This document shows, one piece after another, positions 15,271 to 25,000 of a stretch of DNA of 33,937 nucleotides. The notes below the pieces were generated by a model. That model was not told the origin of the DNA, made no database searches, and was given only the letters and a program-made list of their open reading frames with translations. Source of the DNA: a virus; the IMG/VR virus record IMGVR_UViG_3300047476_001158, positions 1 to 33,937 of that record; one strand, 5' to 3'. The position numbers were made by a program, and so were the translations under genes. Each line of letters begins with the position of its first letter. The stretch's first letter is position 1.

Positions 15271-17375
15271 GAAAAACATTTAAAAAAGATACAACCTTAC
15301 TAACCAATATATTTGTTGGTGGAGAGGACGGTTCATCTGATAGGGAGTTTGTTTTCAGTAAAACATTGGATGTAGAATCGTTAGTAAATATAAACAGTAT
15401 CGTTGATTTTGAAAGCGCTGAATTTAAACCCAATGAAAGTAAGTTAGAGATCGATTTATTTTTCTTAAGATACATAGAAGATGACGAGGTTGACTCAATT
15501 TCTTCTTATCTGGAAGAAGGGTTTACAGCTTATCATCAAAAAGTTCTAGACGCAACGACAAACATAAAAACCAGTGAATTATTTGAGATTAGATCTTCAG
15601 ACAATTTAGCTGCGGTTAAGTTCGATAACGAACAACTACTTTCGGCCACTGAAATTAATAGTGAGAAACCATATGTTGTTATTGACCCAATGGTTGAGAT
15701 AAGAAAAAAATATCCTAGAAAATCGGGTAGACCACATTTTTACAATACATTTACTTTCCCATTTTGGGATAAAAAAGATTTATGGTCAGAATTAAAGTAT
15801 GGATTTAATAATAAAACATACACATACAGCTCGTTTTTACTTTTAGAGATTTTTGATGATTATAATGTTGAGACACAAAAAAGAATAACAACCATACCGA
15901 TATATGTATCGGACAGGTATCTTTTTAATGAAAAAACAAAAGAGACTGAGACTAAAGCTAGTACCAAACAAAAAAGACCAGTTTTTAATTTAACTGAAGG
16001 TGTTGATGGTTATTCATTCTTTTTCCTTAAGAATTATATTAAAACAGATTTTTATGTTAAATTTTATTTTTGGGATGCGTTAAATGGTAAGAAAATACAG
16101 TTTATCCCATCATCAAAAAATAACGTCAGTAAAAAGTGGTTACAGGATGTTGAGAACTTTGATCAGAAGAGGTTATACCTTAAGTACGATTTAGATTACA
16201 CTAAAAAATCCTACACAATCTATGACTTTAACGATAGGACTAATAACTATGATTTGGAGACGGATCACATAGATCTCTATGAGTTTGCATATGATGATTA
16301 CTGGTCCCAGGTTAGCGTATTAAATGACCAACCAACGGATCTACAGGTACCTACAAACCCAAGAGAGTATGGTGACTTATTGTTATCAGCAAATTCAATA
16401 AAAAGGGATATTACCATTACCGACCTAAAACATGAAACATTGTCTGACGCTATTGTGGCTGACCCTAATTACATACCAGTTGAGGTTAAATTTGATTATA
16501 CTGAGAATATAACCGATGATTACATTGGCCAGTATTCAATTGACTATTACAAAGTTTCTGGTTCAACAGAAGGTTATTTAAATTTTCTATCAAATGGTTT
16601 AAATATAAAACCAATTGGCTTATTAAACACCAAGTTAAATAAATGTGTTAATGTTAATATCGATTCATTTAAAAGAACTATTGGTTCACTGAGGATAGAA
16701 AATAAACAAGAAGTGAGCACATATATAATCGATAATTTTAATTTACTTGATTTAACGTTTAAATCAAATGAACCAACAATCGATCTATCAACTTACGGTT
16801 CACTTAAACATAATACCCAAACACTTGGTGATTCATCTTTACAGGTTGAATATTGTGTTTTACCTAAGAAAGGTATAACAGAGGGTTACGACAATTATTA
16901 CACAACTTTTGGCACCGCCTGGAGTGATTATGTTGAGGCTAACAAAGAAAAATCTTCTAAAGATATTATAACATACGTCACAGGTGTTACTTACACGAGT
17001 TTAATAAATAACCCAACCCATCAGATAAACTTTGCAAATATGATTGCAAATAAATCTTATTTACAAAGTAATGATATTAAAAATGATAATAATACATACA
17101 CAGCATCGGACGTAAACAGCTTATTATTAACAAAACCAACTGTAAAGGGTGATGGTATCACACTTATTATTGAATCCCTTGACCCTAAGATTAACCCAAA
17201 AGAGGAGATAATCTTGACGATTGATTTAGTTATTGGTGCTGGTGCTCTATATAAGTTCGGTACAATAAAAGAATTGGAAATAACAGGATCACTTGAGATA
17301 AATGTTTATAGAGAGGATATTGGTTTAGATGATATGAAAAAAATAACGGTACCTATTAAAATTAATTTAAAATAA
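15264..17375 (+). CDS. Unknown structural protein, 703 aa (probable baseplate/tail)
   Basis: Starts within the stop of the previous gene (7-nt overlap) and ends by sharing one base with the next start (TAATG). It is rich in Asp, Tyr, Asn and Lys, mostly beta-like with a few helical stretches. Notable blocks are FYNTFTFPFWDKKDLWSELK (about 155-174), YSFFFLKNYIKTDFYVKFYF (about 251-270) and a C-terminal strand pattern LEITGSLEINVYREDIGLDD with a final TVPIKINLK. These repeated aromatic beta motifs suggest a multi-domain tail protein. No hydrolase or glycan-binding signature is convincing. Function is inferred from the cluster only. Confidence 0.78.
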   Translation: MLRKTFKKDTTLLTNIFVGGEDGSSDREFVFSKTLDVESLVNINSIVDFESAEFKPNESKLEIDLFFLRYIEDDEVDSISSYLEEGFTAYHQKVLDATTNIKTSELFEIRSSDNLAAVKFDNEQLLSATEINSEKPYVVIDPMVEIRKKYPRKSGRPHFYNTFTFPFWDKKDLWSELKYGFNNKTYTYSSFLLLEIFDDYNVETQKRITTIPIYVSDRYLFNEKTKETETKASTKQKRPVFNLTEGVDGYSFFFLKNYIKTDFYVKFYFWDALNGKKIQFIPSSKNNVSKKWLQDVENFDQKRLYLKYDLDYTKKSYTIYDFNDRTNNYDLETDHIDLYEFAYDDYWSQVSVLNDQPTDLQVPTNPREYGDLLLSANSIKRDITITDLKHETLSDAIVADPNYIPVEVKFDYTENITDDYIGQYSIDYYKVSGSTEGYLNFLSNGLNIKPIGLLNTKLNKCVNVNIDSFKRTIGSLRIENKQEVSTYIIDNFNLLDLTFKSNEPTIDLSTYGSLKHNTQTLGDSSLQVEYCVLPKKGITEGYDNYYTTFGTAWSDYVEANKEKSSKDIITYVTGVTYTSLINNPTHQINFANMIANKSYLQSNDIKNDNNTYTASDVNSLLLTKPTVKGDGITLIIESLDPKINPKEEIILTIDLVIGAGALYKFGTIKELEITGSLEINVYREDIGLDDMKKITVPIKINLK

Positions 17376-18151
17376 TGGTAACAATCATGATTAAAGATGA
17401 TACGGATTACTTGGTTAATCTGTACATGGAGTCGTTAATAGATCCTAACGGTTCTGTAATATCACCGTATTACGATGACCCTAAGATTAGTGAGATTGAA
17501 AAAAGTTTGTCGGAGATATACCCATATAGCGATATGGTTAAACCTGCAATGAAATACGTGACAAATAATAAAAATATCACAAACCTGGAAGAGGTTAAAG
17601 CACATTTTTTGGATTCAGCTGAGAAATATTTTATAACTGGTAAGACTGATAGTAAATTTTCTTTATTAGATCTAAGTTTTACTAGGGAACAAGCTTTAAA
17701 ACTCTATAAAGATGAGATATCTAATGGGTATGCTGAATTAAGTGAGAGACCGATGCCCACACCTAAAAATATTAGGGCTGGTAAAAGAATAGAAATTAGT
17801 GGTACTAACATAGTTGGGATGATTTTATCTGAATCAGACGAAAGAAAAGAGTATGTCTTGTATTTAGACACACCAAACCCTGTTTTTTATGTTGATAATT
17901 TGGATAAAACGACTATATTTAAATTCATGAGAAATAATATTGATGAGATGGTTACACCAACATTAAATTATTATTCTGATACAATAGACGAACCAAAAGT
18001 TTTATCCGAAGTATTTATTGATAGAGGTGTGAATAACGCCTTCGAACCGATGAAAAGATTAAAAAATGTTAAGGATTTAAACGAATTAGTAAAAACAGGT
18101 TTCGGATATTATAAAATAAACACAAGAGGATACAATTTTAAAGATCAATAA
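17375..18151 (+). CDS. Unknown 258-aa protein in the baseplate cluster
   Basis: The first ATG at 17375 overlaps the previous stop by one base. An alternative ATG at 17387 would give MIKDDTDYLVNLYMESL, which also looks like a natural N terminus, so the start is uncertain by four codons. The N-terminal half is helical (LEEVKAHFLDSAEKYFITG). The centre is a small beta barrel-like region (GKRIEISGTNIVGMILSESD, then KEYVLYLDT). The end carries VFIDRGVNNAFEPMKRLKNV followed by a GFGYYKINTRG strand, which has the look of a conserved assembly motif. It could be a wedge-adaptor such as T4 gp53 occupies, but no homology can be claimed by eye. Confidence 0.78.
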   Translation: MVTIMIKDDTDYLVNLYMESLIDPNGSVISPYYDDPKISEIEKSLSEIYPYSDMVKPAMKYVTNNKNITNLEEVKAHFLDSAEKYFITGKTDSKFSLLDLSFTREQALKLYKDEISNGYAELSERPMPTPKNIRAGKRIEISGTNIVGMILSESDERKEYVLYLDTPNPVFYVDNLDKTTIFKFMRNNIDEMVTPTLNYYSDTIDEPKVLSEVFIDRGVNNAFEPMKRLKNVKDLNELVKTGFGYYKINTRGYNFKDQ

Positions 18152-18153
18152 AT

Positions 18154-19047
18154 ATGGGAATAGGTGTATATGGCGTTAAAAGGCCAGCAGATGTGGACCC
18201 TTCAGATATAGAAGTTATTGTTTTATACAGTAAGAACAGAAATGCTACTGAAGCTCAAAAAGTAACAAAATTAAACGGTACTGACGTTATTAAACCAGTA
18301 TTTGACCCAACTAACACCCTAGAGGTTTTAGGTGGTATGTACAACCTAGAATTACCCAAAAGCGTGTTTAACGCTAAAGGTTTCTACACGGTTTACATCA
18401 GACCAGCTCAGATAAGAGTTCAAATCGAAGATTGTGCTGAGTTAGCAACATTCCCAGACATTAAAGGTTTGGTATTGAACATAGATTCGGCACCAAATGG
18501 ATTTAAAAGCAAATTCAGTAATAATGGTTTAGATGGTTACAGAGTTGAATACCTTAACGATAACGGGAGTAAAGTACAAAACTTATACAGAGTTATCACA
18601 TCATCATTTATCGTTGAACCTGTTCAGGTTGACACACCTAATAGCTCAGTTAAAACGATTAAATACACATATAACAACGTAGGATCTTTATTATTCTGTA
18701 CGGTAACACCAAATGCCGCACCAAGCTTCAAGCCAACTGCAACACCATTCATTGGTTTTAAAGGCCAGAACATTGTGTTAACAAACACTAGTTTTACACC
18801 ACAAGTACTTGAAGTTGAGTTAGTTAACTATGATGCTGAAAGTTTAGCAATCGCTTTATATTCAGATCAGACTAAATCGATGGAAGACGGTATCTACACA
18901 TTGTATGACTTTGACGGCAACATTTACGCTCAATACGATTTATATGAGATTAAAGATGCTACAAATAAGAAATTATTTGAGGTTAGAACAAGAAGAAATA
19001 ATATAGACTCAACAAAGACATTAAATAACATAGTAGGAAATGGCTAA
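18154..19047 (+). CDS. Unknown 297-aa beta-rich structural protein
   Basis: Starts two bases after the preceding stop and overlaps the giant gene by 8 nt (ATGGCTAA), so it is probably translationally coupled to it. The protein is nearly all predicted beta strand, for example GFYTVYIRPAQIRVQIED, YRVEYLNDNGSKVQNLYRVI and GIYTLYDFDGNIYAQYDLYE, with Ig-like spacing. Two cysteines in the 120-220 region are isolated. No enzyme motif is visible. Immediate linkage to the giant protein makes a joint structure (for example an attachment collar) a reasonable guess, but that is inference. Confidence 0.78.
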   Translation: MGIGVYGVKRPADVDPSDIEVIVLYSKNRNATEAQKVTKLNGTDVIKPVFDPTNTLEVLGGMYNLELPKSVFNAKGFYTVYIRPAQIRVQIEDCAELATFPDIKGLVLNIDSAPNGFKSKFSNNGLDGYRVEYLNDNGSKVQNLYRVITSSFIVEPVQVDTPNSSVKTIKYTYNNVGSLLFCTVTPNAAPSFKPTATPFIGFKGQNIVLTNTSFTPQVLEVELVNYDAESLAIALYSDQTKSMEDGIYTLYDFDGNIYAQYDLYEIKDATNKKLFEVRTRRNNIDSTKTLNNIVGNG

Positions 19048-22000
19048 TCTTAGTTATACAAATACACCATTAATAGCACACTTATATGACACAGCGGATG
19101 CAGCTATGGCTGCCGCAGCTGATCTTGGGTGTTCTGGTTATAGAACTTATAATATTAATGGTGAAAACAAATATGTACCTTGTTCATCGTTTTTGGCGTA
19201 TGAACAAGCATTAAGATATTACAAAAGCCAGGGGGTTGCTAATCAGATCTCAGGATCTGGTAATATTGGTGATAAAGCGGTTGGTTTACAATTTGCTAAC
19301 GCAAAAGATGAAATCGCTGGTGACCCATTTTTTACTTTAGGTAATTTTTCATTAAACACGTCAGTAACTAAAAAAAGTGCTTCAGGTAAGAATGTTACTT
19401 TAAGTGGTGGTGATAAATCATACACAGCTGAGAGTATTAACAAATTAAACCCAGCTAAAAACACAACACAAAGTGCTGTTGACCAAGTCAATAAAAAGAT
19501 TAACGATAACCTAACGGTTAGAGTTCTTTTTAACAAAAAGAAATTACAAAATTATGTTTTATATGCTCCAATGAAGGAGACTATAAAAAACACGATTATT
19601 GAGATAACACAAAAATACCCAGCTGGTCTTAAATTAAACGTTATTGGTATTTTAACACCTACTGTGTCAGAATACAACTATTCAACAAGTAAGGACACCG
19701 CACAATTTAAAATCAATTTAAGTAACATATTCAACCCATTTGAGATTGAATATACAACAACTGGATCAACAAGGACTGATGATGTTAACATAACCCCGTT
19801 AAGAAACTTTTCTAAGACTTACACTGATTATGTTATCTATTACAAAAACGTTGAATACAAGATATTAAACGCAACATTACCTAGCTCATACAATGATAAT
19901 GAGAATGGTATCTACGTTACAGTAGAGGGTAACCCATTTGTTAATGAGGTTAACAATGATAATAGCGTTAACAGAACTTTTTGGGTAAAACCAAAAATGC
20001 AGAAATACGATGAATTCCAAACAAACTTATCCGATATGGGTCAGTTTTTATTGGATTATGATTATGATAAGAAAAAATATGTCAGTGTAATTCGTTACAA
20101 GAAATTTACAGATCTTGGTGTTGAATTAAACATGAACGAAACATTGGTATTCCCACAATATGATGAGGTTAATATTGATTTGTTTAGCAACGCCTTTGAT
20201 ACTTATTTAACAAAATTAAATACGATATCAGATGATTTTGATGCAACAAAAACTAATTTAATCTCCAGATTTTTAACAACAGACTCTTTAAAAGAGTTTG
20301 ATACCGATGATAGAAGAATAAACTTAATGTTTGGCCTTATCGGTAAGAATTTTGATACCATTAAAAAATATGTTGATGGTATTACTTTCATGACTAACCT
20401 TAGTTATGATAAAATAGAAAATATACCCGACTTATTGGTTAAAAACTATGGTAACATGCTTGGTTTTGAAACCTATAATGTTGAGGATGAAAACACACTT
20501 ATTGAATCGTTATTTGATATTAAAGATTTAAGAATTGAACCTGGATATAAACCAGTTGATATTGATATCGAATTATGGCGTAGAATTTTCATAAACTCAT
20601 ACCACCTTTGGAAATCAAAAGGTACCAGAAAATCTATTGAATTTATTTTAAATCTTGTTGGTTTACCAGATTCAATCTTTGAGGTTAACGAGTATGTTTA
20701 TGTGGCCAGAAATAAAGTTGATTACACACAAAAAGCATACGACTTGTATAAGTCTAACTATAGCGATGAGGTGTTATTGACATTAGTACCTTTTGATAAG
20801 GATGGTTACCCAACTGTACCACCAAGAGTTAAGTACCAAGAATACGGTTTTAGCGTGGCTAACGATGGTAAAAACTTTGGGCCATATGATTTTGGTACCT
20901 TATACATTAGAGCTTACGAAGTTCAAAGTAATGTGGGTATCTTCAACATGGATAGAGTTGCGGATAACGTAAAATCTTGGGTTTATTCTGAAAAACAAGT
21001 TCTTAGATTATCTGAAGACAGTATCGGGTATACCGAATACTATGAGGATGACTCTAGATTAGTGGTAAACTCGAAAGAATTAGAGGTTTATATCTCATCG
21101 GATAAGATCTTTGATTTTACAATGTACAGATATCTAAACAGAAACAGTGTTGATTTAAACGCTGATTTGACGTTTAGAGTTGTGCCAGCTATAAATGCGG
21201 GTGGTCTAACATTTAACCAGTTCTTACAAAAGTCGATGGACAATTACATCAAACCAGACAACAGAAAGACGGTTAAAACATATCCAACATTAACTAAGAT
21301 CTATTATGATTATTTAGCGTCAGCTGGTACCCCTGTAACAAACACAAAAAGTTTAGATTTTTTAAATAAATTTGACTCTTCATGGGTTAAATTAGTACAA
21401 CAATTCACACCAGCAACAACAATATTAAACGCTGGTAAGAAAATACAAAATAGTAAGTTCTTAGATAACAAATTTGTTTATAAACACGGTTTAAATAACA
21501 AAGTTAATTGGTTAGGTACTGACGGTTCTGAGTTCCAGGATTTAGCAAAAAGACCAGTTAACCAAGGTACCACAAATCCATTTGACACAGTTGGTATCAA
21601 AAAAGTACCTCTTGTTGGTGAATCATCTAGTTTCACATTAGTTGGTAACAAAGGTAAGAACTACACAGGTTATGATCCAACTATCAACGAGTATTTTGGT
21701 TTCTACTATAATATTGAAGACGCTTGTAGTAGTGTTGAGGTTTATAGATGGGATGAAAATGAGGATTACGGTGATGATGCCATCTATGGTGGTAATATAA
21801 ACACAGGTTCTGGGGACAGAAAAGGGGTTTATGTTATTTACGAAAACGGACTTTATAGGTTAAATACTAATCAAATGTATGTGTCTGGGTATACAATTAA
21901 TACCAACCCAACACCTTATGTATCACCTAACAACTTGGGTTTAATATATGGTACTAATAACACAGTAGCCATATCACTACCAAATGGTCCTGGTAAATAC

Positions 22001-25000
22001 TTAGTTGAATTTACCGTAAATGGTGAAGATGATTTAGAGATTTATGATGGGACAATTTCGGGTGTTTTATTAGGCGGTATCGGTGCTTCAACAGGTACCA
22101 CAACATATTCTGAGATTTTAACATTTACAACAGACACGTTAACGATTTTAAATTTATTTAATTTAAACAATAACGTAATAATCTCAGATTTTACCGCTGG
22201 ACTCCATAGCAATACACCAAACTCATTTGGGGTATACGAATTCTTACCGCTAAACACTGATGCTAGTACGGTAACGTTTAAAGACAGTTTACCAACAGCG
22301 ATATCAATAGCTGAAAGAAACTATTATATTGAAGCTGTATCAATAGGACACGCTTATTTGGCGGCAAATATTGATTACGTTTGTCCTGTACCTAAACCAC
22401 ATACATGTTACTACGATTACAGTGGTTTAACAATCAATATGGCAACGGTTGGTATCACAGATTACTATGACGAAACTGGTCAATATTTAACAATTGAACA
22501 ATCAAAATACTACGGGTATTCTAAAAACACCGCAACAACAGAACCAGACGATGCCGTTTATGGTAATGCTGGTGATTGGGTGGTTCCTTTTAGAAAAACA
22601 AATGCCTGGACAAATGGTGTTGTATACTACGCTGGTGATGTTGTTACTAAATCTTCAGTTAACTATTTGGTTACTGGAGCTACTGTAACAGGTTATACGG
22701 TTTCTGGTGTACCAACTGGTACAACAACGACAACAATTGTTCCTGGTATGTACCAGGCGTATTTAAATAGGGTTAAAACAGACCCATACATGCATATTGA
22801 CGCTGCATATATTAAAAGATTAAGGGTTAACCCTTTCAATGATGTTGTATCGATTAATTTAACTAAAAATCTTTACTTATACCAAGTTTATAGTGGTGCG
22901 ACCCAAACTGAAACATATAAAGTTGTCAATAACGTTTTAAATGATGAGCTTTACATTAGCGAATCATCTACATTAACCTTTGATGGTTTCTATTCATTGG
23001 ATGAAACTAAAGTGGGTCCATTCTATACCGCTAATACTGATGAGATTTTAGTTAATACTTTAATCGATGAGTTGGAGCTTGCCCCAGATAAAGACAATTA
23101 CATTGACATTAAATCTTTAAACGAAAGTTTCAATGTTGTAAATAATAGTGTTAGTTTATCTGATGGTTATTATTTAGTAAAACAAAACGGTTTCTTAAAA
23201 TTTGAGGCTGATTTATATTTTGAGTCTGAATTGGTTATTCCACAAAACCTTTCGATTAAATTGTTAGACCAATTTGGGACAATTTACCATGAAGAGCTAT
23301 TTAATTTTAGCGGTGGTGACAGTAGCCAAGATAGAGTGGCAAATGTTAGTTTTGAGGGTATGTTTGCTGTTGACACTAGACTTTATCTAGTGGTTAACCC
23401 AGAAACATATGGTTGTACTTTAAAAAGATACGAAAAAATTGATTACGACTACATAGAACCAACAACCTATTCATCAATAGATGACCCTAGATTTAGGGTA
23501 TATTTCAATGGTGGTAGAACTCTTATTGATGGGCATTATATGGACGATGTTTTATCCATAGAACCGATTGGGGATAACGTAAATTTCCAAGTTGAGCATA
23601 ATCTATTTAAAACTAACACGGTTTTAGATACATACAAGTTTAGACCAAGACCAAGTATAGGTCAATCATATGATGAAGCTAACGCTTTTGGTTTAATCTA
23701 TGGTAAGTTTTATGAAAAATTTAAAACAACTAGTACCATTGGTGATGTAACTGTTTATGAAAAAGGTTTTAATAACGATAAAATTGATTTTGAACTAACA
23801 GTTAGATCAAAAGCAGCACCATCGTTATTACCAGAGGATCAATCACAAAATGGTATTAAAAAATCATACACCATAACATCAACAAACAATTACCTGGGTA
23901 ACACACCACAGGAAGCTGATGATATGGGTATAACAAAAAATATCATTATCGGTAAAAACCCAAAACCTAGATTAAAAACATTAAATAAACAAGACTTCCC
24001 ATTCTTGAGATATCTTAAGAATGAAACCGTTATAAACAGTAGTGCATCAACAATTGATTTTGTTGGTTATGATAGTGGTTTTGCTGATTATGATTTAGTT
24101 AGTTACACTGGTGACACAATCAATAATTTAATCGCAAAAACAAGATATCAGAATGCAACTGGTTACTGGAAAAAAGAAAACGTTGTTTACAACACACAGT
24201 TATATAAAGATATTTTAGCGGTTGTACCTGAGTTTAACCCAACGATTAATAATTACCAAATTAACGACATAGTTAAAGTTGTATTAAGTAATTATGACGT
24301 TGTTGTTGAGACAGCTACTGGTACAACAATTGAAACAAAAACAGTTGAAAGATTATACGTTTGTATTGAAGATATTACAAGCAATCACCTTAGAAAGAAA
24401 ACAGGTGTGGCTTATTCAATGAACATACACCCAATTTATCAACCAAATGGTGCTAGAGCTTCTTTCATACCAATTGAAAAATATGACTTAAAATCGTTTA
24501 CACCAATTGGTTACGACAAGTTTGATAGATATTCTTCGGTTAAAACAAAAATTAAACCATACACGTATAACGCAGCTATATTACTAACGAATTCACCAAC
24601 CCAGAAATTTAATTTAGGGGATATCATTAGAACTGGTAATAACTCATCTTACACATATTATGAATACGTTTATAATAAATCATTAGTTTTCGAATCGGGT
24701 AATACCTACCCAGTTGGATCATTTGTTTATTATAACGCTTCAACGTATGGGTCTGACAGTACATTTAGTTTCTGGATGAAGAAAACAGGTACTGGTACAT
24801 CAACACCAGCAACTGGGGCTAACTGGCATGAATTTAGACCAACTGGTACTACGACAAATAACTTATTCTATACTAAGAATGATGTAATCCCTGTCTATGC
24901 ACCATATTTGGCATTAACACCAGCAGCGTTTAGAGTTAAAAATTTAATACCAACTCAAATTAGTGCGGGTGGTGATCAATACTATACAACACTGGGAACT

